Positions 47,356 to 56,554 of a stretch of DNA of 64,000 bases are shown piece after piece; within the stretch, counting starts at the first letter, position 1; each line of letters opens with the position of its first letter. Below the pieces are notes generated by a model, which was not told the DNA's origin, did no database searches, and saw only the letters and a list, made by a program, of their open reading frames with translations. Made by a program: the position numbers and the translations under genes. This stretch comes from a virus. The stretch covers positions 1 to 64,000 of IMG/VR virus record IMGVR_UViG_3300042562_001157. One strand, written 5' to 3'.

Positions 47356-47583
47356 ATGGATAAACCAATTAACCCAAACGAAAGGGTAGTTCACCCGACT
47401 CATTATAACAGAGGTATTGAAATGTGGGATTATGCACATTCACATAATTTAGATTTTTTTGAGGGCAACATTGTTAAATATGTTACTAGATGGAAACAGA
47501 AAAACGGTATCGAAGATTTAAAAAAGGCAAAACAATATTTAGATAAACTTATCGAATTAAATGAGAGTAATAATTGCAGGTAG
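47356..47583 (+). CDS. DUF3310 protein (SaV-like)
   Basis: 75 aa. HPTHYNRGIEMWDYAHSHNL, FEGNIVKYVTRWKQKNGIED and LKKAKQYLDKLI match DUF3310 throughout. These small phage proteins are sometimes linked to nucleotide metabolism; the activity is uncertain. The C-terminus overlaps the next gene by 23 nt. Confidence 0.9.
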   Translation: MDKPINPNERVVHPTHYNRGIEMWDYAHSHNLDFFEGNIVKYVTRWKQKNGIEDLKKAKQYLDKLIELNESNNCR

Positions 47584-47908
47584 TAGGGACTTTAATGACT
47601 ACGAAAAACTAAAGAAAAAATTAAATGCAATTCTCGAAAATCAAAAAGATGTTACTATAATATCTGGTACTGCAAATGGTGCAGATAAGATGGGTGAATG
47701 GTATGCAAATGAAAATCACCTTAAGTTAGAACAGTATCCTGCGATGTGGGATTTATTCGGTAAGAAGGCTGGGTATATGAGAAACGAAGAGATGGCTAAA
47801 GTCGCAGATGCGGCTATAATATTTTGGGACGGTAAGAGTAAAGGGTCCAAACATATGATAGATATCTCAAAAAAATATAATTTAAAATTGCGCATTGTGA
47901 TGTTTTAG
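47561..47908 (+). CDS. SLOG-family protein (DUF2493/YspA-like)
   Basis: 115 aa. VIIAGSRDFNDY, IISGTANGADKMGEWYA and AAIIFWDGKSKGSKHMID fit the DprA/YspA-like SLOG fold. These bind nucleotides or nucleotide-derived ligands. In phages they often sit with DUF3310, as here. Confidence 0.88.
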   Translation: MRVIIAGSRDFNDYEKLKKKLNAILENQKDVTIISGTANGADKMGEWYANENHLKLEQYPAMWDLFGKKAGYMRNEEMAKVADAAIIFWDGKSKGSKHMIDISKKYNLKLRIVMF

Positions 47909-47932
47909 CATATTTATTTTCAAAAATATGTT

Positions 47933-48259
47933 ATGGATTATATTATAGATGAAATTTATGAAATTTTTTGTGATACAGACAAACTACTTACAGTAACCTT
48001 TAAGGTTGAGGGTGACATTGAAGATTCTTATAGGGAATTAATTGACAGTGAATATTATAATTGGTGTAACGAACATTACATTACCGAAGGTGAAAACTTA
48101 GTAGACTATGATCGTTACGATGATGAAGATGAATATATGTCAGACTTCTTTAATCACGACAAATGGAATATGTATTACTCCAATGAGGATATGATTATTG
48201 AATACTTATATGAGAACTATTCAGATTTGAGAACCTTACCTTCACCAAAGGTAGATTAG
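47933..48259 (+). CDS. Hypothetical acidic protein
   Basis: 108 aa, very acidic, rich in Tyr and Asp. No domain recognised. Converges with the 802-aa gene on the minus strand with a 4-nt overlap. Confidence 0.75.
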   Translation: MDYIIDEIYEIFCDTDKLLTVTFKVEGDIEDSYRELIDSEYYNWCNEHYITEGENLVDYDRYDDEDEYMSDFFNHDKWNMYYSNEDMIIEYLYENYSDLRTLPSPKVD

Positions 48260-50664
48260 TATCTCCAATCTATCCAATCTATAGAGTCACCTTTATAGTA
48301 TTCTACATATAGTACATCGTCAGTCTCAATATCCTGAACTCTAGATTCTGTTGGTTTACTAACAGAATTTGTGGAAGAATTATATACACTGTCATCATAT
48401 ATATGAACCATTTTACCAAATAGTTTAGACAGTATTTTTTCAGAATCTGTTGAGTCAAACCCCATAGAATATAAATTGTATATGTAAGGTGGTTCTAATT
48501 TGGGTACTACTTTATCTATTAAGTCATTGGTAACTGATTCGTTTATATCACCCATCGTATGAATCTGTAAATTCTCAACACCTTTATCGAAATCTGCCCA
48601 ATCACCGTTAGGCCATTCCCTATAGGTTAGTCTACCATTATTTCTATCCCTAACTTCAATGAATTGTTGGTAAAAATCCAAATGTACTTCTTTACTAAAA
48701 ACAACACTAAGTATTGTATCCCATTCAGATTGTGGTATACCTAAAGATTCTAAATCAGAAAAATAAGGTGGATTGATTAATTTTGAAATTTTATCGAATA
48801 AAATTTTTTTTTTATCGATAGACTCGTTGACTAAATCATTTACACCACCTTTTATAATTTGCCCATCACTAGTGACTAAATTAACTTTTAAGTTTACTCC
48901 ATTTTCTTTTCCCCACTGTTTAAACTCAATGGCGTGTGGTTCTCTATCTTCCCACATTTCTATCTGATTAACATTAGGGAATCTATTCAGTAGACTTTTA
49001 ATGGTATTAAATTTACTAGTCAAAGTATCGCCATTACCTTTATAGTGATATTCATCAAAAGATATGTTATGTAATAGTAATAATTCTTCTATTTGTTCTG
49101 ACTGATGTGGTATTCTACCTGTTAACATTATTACTAAAGTACTAGGATTAGATTTCTCTCTTAGGTAATCTGCAACAGTATTTTCTATAGGTTGTATGTC
49201 GAATACTGCATCATCTAAAGACTCTGGTTTACTCCACCATCCTATATGTGGATATTCTTTACCAGTAAATTCCTCCCACTGTTTCTTACCTTCTTCAGGG
49301 TGTGGTGTCTTCATTAATGTACCATCGAAATCAAATATTGAAATTTTGTTGATTAGATTATAACTTTCTACTAGTAATTTTACTTTCTTATTGTATCTAA
49401 CACTTTCGTTTAAATCTAAAACACTACCTGAAACCCAATTAGTTAATTCTTCTATGGGTGTTATATGTGTTTGATCATCGTATGTGAATTTAACTTTATT
49501 ATTTTTAAAGTCGATATCGTTACTATATAGTGTTAATATACCATTTCTAGCCATATAATATTCACCCTGCGAAGTGTCTGTTATTTTTTTAAAACCTAAT
49601 TTATTTAATAAATCTAAAACATACTTTCTATTTAATATTAACTCCTCTAAGTCAATATCTTCTGATTCAGTAATTTTTTCTATTGTGGATTTTAATGATC
49701 TGTTTAGTTCGGTAACCACCTCATCTACACCATCACTATCAATCCACTCACCGTAGTAAGCATCCTCCAAATCAACATCAGGTTGTATTTCCGCATCTTT
49801 TAATTCAGAAAGATTAAGTAGATTCCTTTCTTTTACTATTTCTATTAATTCAACATACGGTATTTCTATACAATAATCACCGAATCTACATCTAGTTTTA
49901 TTAGTATCGTATTTAATTTCATTTGTATAAGTTTTTCTTACACTATCTTGTCTAGCCCTAGTTATGACAATACTCATCTCACCTATATAATCATCAACTA
50001 TCCTTTCGTAATATTCTTTAGGTAATACTTCACCTAAAAAATCGTTAACTTCTTGTTCCCCAATCTTTTTACCATCTTTACCAGGCCATTCAGATAACCC
50101 TGACAGTATCGCCAAAGTTTCTAAGTGTTCTACTGTCTCATCATTAGTATATACATAATCAAACTCTGATGTTTCTATTTCTTCATAGTAATCACCATAA
50201 GAACTAAATGCCTCATAATATTTCCATAAATCATCATCACCTAACCCAGAAAAATATTTTTCCCATTCATCTCTATCTAAAGTTATTGTCACTGACTCAT
50301 TTCCAAAGTCTAAACAGGGTGTATTGTAGTTATTACATAAAACAAACCAGTCACCGATTAAAGAGTCTAATTTTTCACGATTGTTATCATATAACTCATC
50401 TATATATTCATTTACGTTTGAATTTAATAAAGATATATTATTCAAAAAATTGAGAAGAGGTCCTTCTCTATCTACTTCTATTGTATCGTAATCACCAGTA
50501 CCCTTATTATAGTACCAAAGTCTATATAAATCTAGTACCTCAGATTTATCCAACCCAAATTCATCTTTAAGTATTTTAAACACTTGATCCTTATTGGAGG
50601 TGTTATCAATCTTTTTATCTAAATAGGATAGTATTTTTATCTCAAATTTCGTAAGTTTGTCCAT
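48256..50664 (-). CDS. Large multidomain protein with internal HAD domain, possible polyprotein
   Basis: 802 aa. N-terminal LTKFEIKILSYLDKK and LYRLWYYNKGTGDYDTI belong to the paralogous helical family. At about 441-600 there is a HAD phosphatase-like domain: IFDFDGTLMKTPHPEEGK (motif I), VIMLTGRIP (motif II), MWEDREPHAIEF (motif IV). Sites LNES 418-421, VNES 612-615 and INES 707-710 flank the HAD domain and separate two short, mutually similar C-terminal segments (LINPPYFSDLESLGI and LEPPYIYNLYSMGF). This layout suggests cleavage into parts (inference). Confidence 0.83.
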   Translation of the reverse strand: MDKLTKFEIKILSYLDKKIDNTSNKDQVFKILKDEFGLDKSEVLDLYRLWYYNKGTGDYDTIEVDREGPLLNFLNNISLLNSNVNEYIDELYDNNREKLDSLIGDWFVLCNNYNTPCLDFGNESVTITLDRDEWEKYFSGLGDDDLWKYYEAFSSYGDYYEEIETSEFDYVYTNDETVEHLETLAILSGLSEWPGKDGKKIGEQEVNDFLGEVLPKEYYERIVDDYIGEMSIVITRARQDSVRKTYTNEIKYDTNKTRCRFGDYCIEIPYVELIEIVKERNLLNLSELKDAEIQPDVDLEDAYYGEWIDSDGVDEVVTELNRSLKSTIEKITESEDIDLEELILNRKYVLDLLNKLGFKKITDTSQGEYYMARNGILTLYSNDIDFKNNKVKFTYDDQTHITPIEELTNWVSGSVLDLNESVRYNKKVKLLVESYNLINKISIFDFDGTLMKTPHPEEGKKQWEEFTGKEYPHIGWWSKPESLDDAVFDIQPIENTVADYLREKSNPSTLVIMLTGRIPHQSEQIEELLLLHNISFDEYHYKGNGDTLTSKFNTIKSLLNRFPNVNQIEMWEDREPHAIEFKQWGKENGVNLKVNLVTSDGQIIKGGVNDLVNESIDKKKILFDKISKLINPPYFSDLESLGIPQSEWDTILSVVFSKEVHLDFYQQFIEVRDRNNGRLTYREWPNGDWADFDKGVENLQIHTMGDINESVTNDLIDKVVPKLEPPYIYNLYSMGFDSTDSEKILSKLFGKMVHIYDDSVYNSSTNSVSKPTESRVQDIETDDVLYVEYYKGDSIDWIDWRY

Positions 50665-50709
50665 ATTAATAAATATATGAAATAAATATTAAAAAAAAAG
50701 TATAAAATG

Positions 50710-50741
50710 TTTGGCAGAATGAAAAAAGGTCCTTACATTTG
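50710..50741 (+). promoter_or_regulatory. Promoter
   Basis: TTTGG at 50710-50714, 19-nt spacer, TACATTTG at 50734-50741, 20 nt before the ATG at 50762. Confidence 0.7.
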
Positions 50742-50761
50742 TAGATATAAAACTAAAAGAT

Positions 50762-51556
50762 ATGAGTTACTTAAATTTTAATGAGATTGGACAACGTTGT
50801 CCTTCGGCTTTGACACAAGAACCGTCAAACCATTTGTCGAACATTTATCGATTCATTCCGACTACGGAAGTGATTGATTTATTGGGGGAACAAGGTTGGT
50901 TACCTACACAGGCGATGCAAACTCGTTCTCGTAAGGGACATGAGTCAAAGATGCCGTTTAAGAAACATATGTTACGTTTCAGAAATGAAAATAACATTAA
51001 CATCGCCAGAGAGATTGGGGACACACACCCAGAAATCCTTTTGACGAATTCACACGATGGTTCATCATCGTTTAAGTTTCACGTTGGTTTATTCCGTTTG
51101 GTGTGTTCTAATGGATTGGTGATTGCGGATAAGACTTTCGATGAGTTCCGTGTAATGCATAAAGGGTTTCAGAAAGAAGATATCCTTAAAGTTGTTAATA
51201 TGACAACGGAAAAAATCCCTATGGTTGTTGGTAGAGTTCAGGATATGATGTCTAAAGAACTGTCTATGGCACAACAGTATGATTTCGCTAAGATGGTTGC
51301 GGACAACTATTGGGGTGAAGATAAAATGATTGATGTGAATCAGATGCTTAAGATTCGTAGAGAAGAGGACGCTGGTACCGATTTATGGAGTGTATTCAAT
51401 AGAGTACAAGAGAATGTACTTCAAGGTGGTATCATAACCATTACACCGAAAGATAATGGTAATCTTCGTAGATCTCGTAGTAGAGCGATTCGATCAATCG
51501 ATCAGAACATTGAGGTTAACAAAATGTTGTGGGAAATGTCGGAATTAGTTTTGTAA
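50762..51556 (+). CDS. DUF932 protein
   Basis: 264 aa. FKFHVGLFRLVCSNGLVIAD is the core of the DUF932 phage/plasmid-like family, with the usual helical C-terminus. Function unknown; related proteins are strongly expressed in phages and plasmids. Codon use is less AT-biased than its neighbours, with own promoter and terminator, suggesting high expression. Confidence 0.9.
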   Translation: MSYLNFNEIGQRCPSALTQEPSNHLSNIYRFIPTTEVIDLLGEQGWLPTQAMQTRSRKGHESKMPFKKHMLRFRNENNINIAREIGDTHPEILLTNSHDGSSSFKFHVGLFRLVCSNGLVIADKTFDEFRVMHKGFQKEDILKVVNMTTEKIPMVVGRVQDMMSKELSMAQQYDFAKMVADNYWGEDKMIDVNQMLKIRREEDAGTDLWSVFNRVQENVLQGGIITITPKDNGNLRRSRSRAIRSIDQNIEVNKMLWEMSELVL

Positions 51557-51581
51557 TTCATAGTTGTTTGTTTGTGAAAGG

Positions 51582-51609
51582 TGGGGGATTTATCCCCCAT
51601 TTTTTTTTA
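51582..51609 (+). terminator. Intrinsic terminator
   Basis: TGGGGGA/TCCCCCA hairpin with a long T run. Confidence 0.92.
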
Positions 51610-51664
51610 TATTTTTTTCACTTTTATGATTGAACTTATATTTATAATATAAAAGTTTAAAATT

Positions 51665-52264
51665 ATGATGGAGTTAATTATTGCTTTCATAACAGGTGTT
51701 ATAAGTCCGATTACAATACTACTGTTTAAGAATTGGTTAGAGAAGAAAAAGAAACCTGATATGGTGGCGGATACATTAGAATTAGGTGAGGTTGTAACAC
51801 ATAAAATAGAGGAAATTAGAGAAGAAATAAGTGCAGATAGAGTTTGGTTGATACAGTTCCACAACGGAGGACATTTTTATCCAACAGGTAAATCGATGGC
51901 AAAATTCTCAATGATATATGAAACAGTTAACATCAAAGTAAATTCTATACAAAATAATTTTCAAAATATACCTGTTAGTCTATTCTCAAAATCAATAAAT
52001 GAATTATTAAAGAATGATGTAATAGAGATAATTGATTTCAAAGACGAAACAATTGCAACTTTTGGGTTAAAGTATATAGCAGAAGAATCTGGTTGTAAAT
52101 CAGGTTATTTATTCTCAATAAAAAGTATTGATGATAAGTTTATAGGTATATTAGGTGTAGACTATACGGGAAAGAAAACAAAACTTAATGATGACACCAT
52201 CAATAGGTTGTCAATTAAAGCAACATCAATTGGTGGTGTTTTAATGAATCATCTGAAAGTCTAA
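51665..52264 (+). CDS. Membrane-anchored protein with GAF-like region
   Basis: 199 aa. N-terminal membrane helix (MMELIIAFITGVISPITILL), charged linker, then RVWLIQFHNGGHFYPTGKSM and GYLFSIKSIDDKFIGILGVD, a layout like a small GAF-type sensor. The ligand is unknown. A start one codon later (51668) is equally possible. Overlaps the converging minus-strand gene by 50 nt. Confidence 0.78.
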   Translation: MMELIIAFITGVISPITILLFKNWLEKKKKPDMVADTLELGEVVTHKIEEIREEISADRVWLIQFHNGGHFYPTGKSMAKFSMIYETVNIKVNSIQNNFQNIPVSLFSKSINELLKNDVIEIIDFKDETIATFGLKYIAEESGCKSGYLFSIKSIDDKFIGILGVDYTGKKTKLNDDTINRLSIKATSIGGVLMNHLKV

Positions 52265-52733
52265 ACCAGTTTGGGACATCCCTATTTTTCCATTTAGCAA
52301 AATCCTTTTTAAAATCAATGTAGTACTTCCTATATGAAAGTATAGGGTTATTATCTATTTTACATTCATCAGGCATCGCCAACTTAAAATCTGTAACAGT
52401 ACCATTCTCTTTAATTTTTGGTAGGTTTAAAAGACACCATTCAATTATTTCCTGTGACTTATGTCTCTTACCATAACGGTATGTATATTCCTCACATAAC
52501 TCTAAACCTAAATCACATAACCAAACATAGTTTTCAATACACTCTCTAGTCCAAATGGAACATGGGTGATTTTTATGTGATAACTTATACGGTACATGTT
52601 CGGTTTCTTGATTTGTCATATGATGAACACCACAAAGAAGTTGTGCCGTCTCCAAAATCATTTTTACTACGTGTTTATCACAATGCATTTGTGCACACGA
52701 CTTAGGATCGTAATCCAAAACAAAAATATTCAT
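52215..52733 (-). CDS. Conserved phage protein (MNIFVLDxDP family)
   Basis: 172 aa. MNIFVLDYDPKSCAQMHCDK followed by HVVKMILETAQLL, then KNHPCSIWTRECIENYVWLC and the end PNWFR. The pattern is shared with many phage and marine viral proteins. The conserved His and Asp suggest a metal or nuclease-like site, but none is established to my knowledge. Confidence 0.84.
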   Translation of the reverse strand: MNIFVLDYDPKSCAQMHCDKHVVKMILETAQLLCGVHHMTNQETEHVPYKLSHKNHPCSIWTRECIENYVWLCDLGLELCEEYTYRYGKRHKSQEIIEWCLLNLPKIKENGTVTDFKLAMPDECKIDNNPILSYRKYYIDFKKDFAKWKNRDVPNWFRLSDDSLKHHQLMLL

Positions 52734-52735
52734 AG

Positions 52736-52945
52736 TTAAAAATTTACGTGTTCTTCTTCTACTACACCATCATTAATTCTGTAGTAATTTCCAGTTTTTC
52801 TACTGGCACCTTCTTTAATACCAATTAGGGCTTCCCATTTTCCATCAGGAAATTTACAGAGATAAAATTTAGTAAATTGTTCACCGTGCGTTTTTTCTAA
52901 AACAGTCTTTAATTCTAAAATTAATTCACTTATTGTCTTTTCCAT
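52736..52945 (-). CDS. Small hypothetical protein
   Basis: 69 aa, helical start (MEKTISELILELKTVLEKTH), then a beta-rich part. Placed 2 nt upstream of the MNIFVLD gene in the same operon. Confidence 0.72.
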   Translation of the reverse strand: MEKTISELILELKTVLEKTHGEQFTKFYLCKFPDGKWEALIGIKEGASRKTGNYYRINDGVVEEEHVNF

Positions 52946-53007
52946 AAAACATTTATCTTATAAATATCGCCAAATATACTAAATTTTTTTATTAATACAA
53001 ACGATTG

Positions 53008-53038
53008 TTGATTTTTTTATTAAAAATCCATATAATTG
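53008..53038 (+). promoter_or_regulatory. Promoter, leaderless spacing
   Basis: TTGA at 53008-53011, 19-nt spacer, TATAATTG at 53031-53038, 4 nt before the ATG at 53043. Confidence 0.6.
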
Positions 53039-53042
53039 TTTT

Positions 53043-53462
53043 ATGGAAAATGAAGGAGTAACTAATTCAGTGATTAGATTCATCAATAAAAATGGTGAAC
53101 TAACACCACAATACTTATCTGATATGAAAGAAAAAATATCTGTGTTGTGGGATTTAAGAGAAAGGATTGATAGTACACTAGATAGATTAAAAATTAACAT
53201 AATAAAAAGTAGTACACACTTATTAATTGATAAAGTTCATAGGGGTGATAACGAAACTAGTTTGAAGATTTTGGAGAACACTAGAGACAGATCAGTTTTC
53301 TATGATTTCATCACAATATTTGATGAGTTAATAGTATTGAATGAACAGTATCTACAAAAGTATGAGAATGAATATTCAGATATTAAAGACATTAAAGATA
53401 ATTTGGGGTTGAATGATTATAAATTATTCAAAATTATTAATGACATAAATTTGGATAAGTAA
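53043..53462 (+). CDS. Hypothetical helical protein
   Basis: 139 aa, strongly helical and charged (MKEKISVLWDLRERIDSTLD...). No family recognised. Promoter spacing predicts a leaderless mRNA. Confidence 0.76.
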   Translation: MENEGVTNSVIRFINKNGELTPQYLSDMKEKISVLWDLRERIDSTLDRLKINIIKSSTHLLIDKVHRGDNETSLKILENTRDRSVFYDFITIFDELIVLNEQYLQKYENEYSDIKDIKDNLGLNDYKLFKIINDINLDK

Positions 53463-53481
53463 AATATTATTTCTATATTTG
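53451..53481 (+). promoter_or_regulatory. Promoter
   Basis: TTTGG at 53451-53455 (inside the previous gene), 18-nt spacer, TATATTTG at 53474-53481, before the ATG at 53499. Confidence 0.6.
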
Positions 53482-53498
53482 TTTCAAATAAGACAACT

Positions 53499-53774
53499 AT
53501 GGAAAACAACCCTTTGAAAAGTGAAAGAGTGATGAAGTTCTTAGAGAAGTTTTATCCTACTAAAGTAGATAGATTAGGGTTACCTTCATTAATTACTGTT
53601 AATGATAAGGATCATTCATTGACTTGTTCTATCGACAGAGTTCATTTGGTTAAGGTTATACTTAATGAACTAAAATCAAATTTTGGTTACGACAACGATC
53701 AATCTAAAACTATTGCAGAATTTTATTGTAATGAAAAATACGGTGTCTATAAAAAAATAATACTATCGATATGA
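53499..53774 (+). CDS. Hypothetical protein
   Basis: 91 aa, MENNPLKSERVMKFLEKFYP... helical with a central beta segment. No domain recognised. Overlaps the next gene by 4 nt. Confidence 0.74.
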   Translation: MENNPLKSERVMKFLEKFYPTKVDRLGLPSLITVNDKDHSLTCSIDRVHLVKVILNELKSNFGYDNDQSKTIAEFYCNEKYGVYKKIILSI

Positions 53775-54094
53775 AAGATTTCTATTTTTCAAATGAAGAG
53801 GAGGAAAAAGATTTTTTAAAAAATCAAAAGTGGTTGATACATAGTTTGATTATAGAAGGAGTTAAAAAGTCGATGAAAGATGGGTTAGATGAAATTGTAT
53901 TGTTCAGGATCATAAACCCATTAAGTAATTTTATAATGATTTCGGAATTAAGAAAGGAAGATTGGTTTTCTAGTCTGAGTAAAAGTTTAGAATATTTTGA
54001 GTCTGTTGAGGAGTATGAGATATGTTCTGATGTTAAAAAACTATTAAAAAAAATAAAAAATGGAAATAGTAAATCAAATGATGGCAAAAAGTAA
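53771..54094 (+). CDS. Hypothetical protein
   Basis: 107 aa, charged, helical, Lys-rich tail. Overlaps upstream by 4 nt and downstream by 35 nt. No family recognised. Confidence 0.74.
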   Translation: MKDFYFSNEEEEKDFLKNQKWLIHSLIIEGVKKSMKDGLDEIVLFRIINPLSNFIMISELRKEDWFSSLSKSLEYFESVEEYEICSDVKKLLKKIKNGNSKSNDGKK

Positions 54095-54251
54095 ATGTGT
54101 TGCAGTTATTGAAAGTTGTAAAACCTTAGAACAACTGAAAGTTGCTAAGAGGTTCATAGAACTATATAATAAAAAGTATGAAGACTTTTTGGGTTATAAT
54201 ATGTTAAATAGAAAAATAAATGAAAATGAAGAGAGCATTAACTTACGATGA
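54060..54251 (+). CDS. Small conserved phage protein
   Basis: 63 aa. CVAVIESCKTLEQLKVAKRF and IELYNKKYED follow a helical pattern found in small phage proteins. A later ATG at 54078 is possible. Overlaps the IMPDH/GMPR-like gene by 32 nt. Confidence 0.72.
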   Translation: MEIVNQMMAKSKCVAVIESCKTLEQLKVAKRFIELYNKKYEDFLGYNMLNRKINENEESINLR

Positions 54252-55296
54252 TATTCTGTTAGTACCTAAGTACTCGGAAATAGAAACAAGAAACAGTATT
54301 GATTTATCAACATTAGTCAGTAGAAGATATGGTATCTTAAAACCTTATGTTGCATCTTGTATGGACACTGTATGTGAATATAGGATGGCAATCAAAATGG
54401 TTGAGTTTGGTGGTGTTGGATGTATACACCGTTTTATGACTGTTGAGGAGCAATGTGAACAAGTAGGGAAGGTTATGGAATACATAACTACAAACCATAT
54501 GCATGAAAATTGGGGTGTTATGTACGATAATTGGCACGCAGAGATACAGGACATACCTGTTATGGCTGCCGTAGGTGTTAGTGAATCAGATGTTAGTAGG
54601 GCGGAGAGTTTGGTTAAGTGTGGTGCAAATATAATTTTAATTGATGTTGCACACGGACACCACAAAAATGTTAAAAATATGATTCAAAAACTTAGGGAGG
54701 TTTTACCTGAAAGAATAGACATTATTGCTGGAAACATATCAACGGAGGAGTCCGCAATTGATTTATGTGAATGGGGTGCGGATGGATTAAGAGTTGGTAT
54801 TGGTGGTGGTAGTTTGTGTACCACCAGAATTCAAACAGGACACGGAGTACCAAATGTAACGTCTATCATTGATTGTGTAAAAGGTTCTAAAGTTCCTGTT
54901 ATGGCGGATGGTGGTATTAGAAGTAGTGGTGATATTGCAAAGGCATTATCAATCGGTGCAGATTGTGTAATGTTAGGTTCACTATTGGCTGGTACCAAAG
55001 AATCGCCAGGTAAAATTATTACAAAGGGTGATGGACTTTTATGTAAAAAATATAGAGGTTCTGCTAGTTTAGAAACTAAATCATCTCACGGTCAATCAAC
55101 AAAACACGTAGAGGGTGAGTCAACATTAATACCTTATAAAGGTAGTGTCGATATCATAATAGAGAAATTAACTGATGGTATTAAATCAGCGTTGTCCTAT
55201 AGTGGTTCTAACAACATAAAGAATTTCCATTTAAAATCGGAAACTGTGGAAATCACACCTTCGGGTATGGCTGAATCTAAAGCACATTTATTGTGA
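54220..55296 (+). CDS. IMP dehydrogenase / GMP reductase family protein
   Basis: 358 aa TIM barrel without CBS domains. LTYDDILLVPKYSEI at the start, GANIILIDVAHGHH, the catalytic loop GIGGGSLCTTRIQTGHG with Cys200, and VPVMADGGIRSSGDIAKAL. The C-terminal EGESTLIPYKGSVDIIIEKL and SALSYSGSNNIK look closer to GMP reductase than to IMPDH. It would shift purine pools during infection. Which reaction it catalyses is not settled by sequence. Confidence 0.9.
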   Translation: MKMKRALTYDDILLVPKYSEIETRNSIDLSTLVSRRYGILKPYVASCMDTVCEYRMAIKMVEFGGVGCIHRFMTVEEQCEQVGKVMEYITTNHMHENWGVMYDNWHAEIQDIPVMAAVGVSESDVSRAESLVKCGANIILIDVAHGHHKNVKNMIQKLREVLPERIDIIAGNISTEESAIDLCEWGADGLRVGIGGGSLCTTRIQTGHGVPNVTSIIDCVKGSKVPVMADGGIRSSGDIAKALSIGADCVMLGSLLAGTKESPGKIITKGDGLLCKKYRGSASLETKSSHGQSTKHVEGESTLIPYKGSVDIIIEKLTDGIKSALSYSGSNNIKNFHLKSETVEITPSGMAESKAHLL

Positions 55297-55682
55297 TAAA
55301 AAAATATCCTGACAATATAGTTTATAATGAAGAGACTGGTAAATTCGACGCCAATTTAAAGAACTATCCGACAACAGTGGGATCACAAAAGTTTGATCCC
55401 ATTATTGTCGATAAAAGTGAAGGGGTAAAGGCTGATAAATATTTTAATAGTAGACTAAACGAATTAAAAAAAGAATACGAAACATTAGTCAGTAAATATG
55501 TTGATACAAAATTAGTCTATGAATCAGATTACAACTTCCAACCAATAGTTGGGGAAACTTATCATCTATACGAAAGAAAAAATGGGAGTAAATTTTTAAG
55601 TATTATACCACCTAGTGAATGGAAACAAAGTTATGTCGGTTCCTATTTATTATTAAATAACGGTACTTGGGAAAAATTATAA
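55293..55682 (+). CDS. DUF2452-like protein
   Basis: 129 aa, GTG start overlapping the previous TGA. YFNSRLNELKKEYETLVSKY and FQPIVGETYHLYERKNGSKF with IPPSEW match DUF2452, a family best known from Bacteroidota. Function unknown. Supports a Bacteroidota host. Confidence 0.82.
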   Translation: MIKKYPDNIVYNEETGKFDANLKNYPTTVGSQKFDPIIVDKSEGVKADKYFNSRLNELKKEYETLVSKYVDTKLVYESDYNFQPIVGETYHLYERKNGSKFLSIIPPSEWKQSYVGSYLLLNNGTWEKL

Positions 55683-56504
55683 CTCCTCTACCTTAATTAT
55701 TTTCACACCCATACCTTTATTTTTAAGGGTAATCTCTTCTTCATGTGGGTACAATATATTGTTTGATAATGTTTCCATAACATTTACCATTAATTTTTCT
55801 GCAGATACAGTTAATAAGAAAACCTTTTCCCCTCTACAGTCACCTGCGATACTACCTTTTCTATAATGATTATTCTTAAGATTGTTTTTATTTAAAGAAT
55901 AGTGTGAACCCACCTTTGACAAATTTATTTCTTCTTCAGAATCGGAACAAATTATCCTATATAAGATTAAAGGGGATTTTAAATTATTTAGATAAGAAAC
56001 TAATTCTATTAATTCATCAATAGCGTAATCTACATCATAACCCATATAGTCATAATCTTTCATTAGTTTACTAATATCATTTTTAGATAATTTATATTTA
56101 CTAACATTAGATTCCATAGTTTCATTTATTGGGCTATCACTAATAAAAGGTTCATAATATTTTTTATATAATTTAGGGAAAAAATAGTATATCATAAAAA
56201 TAGTTAACAATTCCCCATTATTATCGTTAGGTACATTATATTCTTTTCTTAAACTATCAAACACCAATGAGGGTAATTTATGAGATGCGGTTATCAACCT
56301 CTTCGAATCGTACCTTAATATATTTTGTAAATAATTCTGACTAACGTTTATAGATGTTCTGTGACAACTACCATCACGAAAACAAAAATTTATAAAATCT
56401 TCACCATCTAAAGAAGTATACCTATCTACCAATAAATCAGATAATTTTTCAAACAGTCTTTCGAACCCACTTTTTTTTACTATATCTATATAATCTATTC
56501 CCAA
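55677..56504 (-). CDS. ADP-ribosyltransferase-like protein with internal cleavage-like site
   Basis: 275 aa. The C-terminal half fits an R-S-E ADP-ribosyltransferase: LILYRIIC (Arg), GSHYSLNK (Ser in an S-x-S-like strand) and YPHEEEITLKN (E-x-E catalytic region). An N-terminal helical domain (1-125) is joined through PINETMES, with INET at 126-129. This resembles T4 head proteins that enter with the DNA and modify host targets. Packaging, cleavage and target are inference; sequence is too diverged to be sure of activity. Confidence 0.72.
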   Translation of the reverse strand: MGIDYIDIVKKSGFERLFEKLSDLLVDRYTSLDGEDFINFCFRDGSCHRTSINVSQNYLQNILRYDSKRLITASHKLPSLVFDSLRKEYNVPNDNNGELLTIFMIYYFFPKLYKKYYEPFISDSPINETMESNVSKYKLSKNDISKLMKDYDYMGYDVDYAIDELIELVSYLNNLKSPLILYRIICSDSEEEINLSKVGSHYSLNKNNLKNNHYRKGSIAGDCRGEKVFLLTVSAEKLMVNVMETLSNNILYPHEEEITLKNKGMGVKIIKVEEL

Positions 56505-56532
56505 AATACTTTATTTTATAAAAATAAATATC

Positions 56533-56540
56533 TATAATTG
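56533..56540 (+). promoter_or_regulatory. -7 promoter element
   Basis: TATAATTG, 14 nt before the thymidine kinase ATG. -33 element not clear in the T/A-rich upstream sequence. Confidence 0.45.
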
Positions 56541-56554
56541 TAATAAAATTGTAG

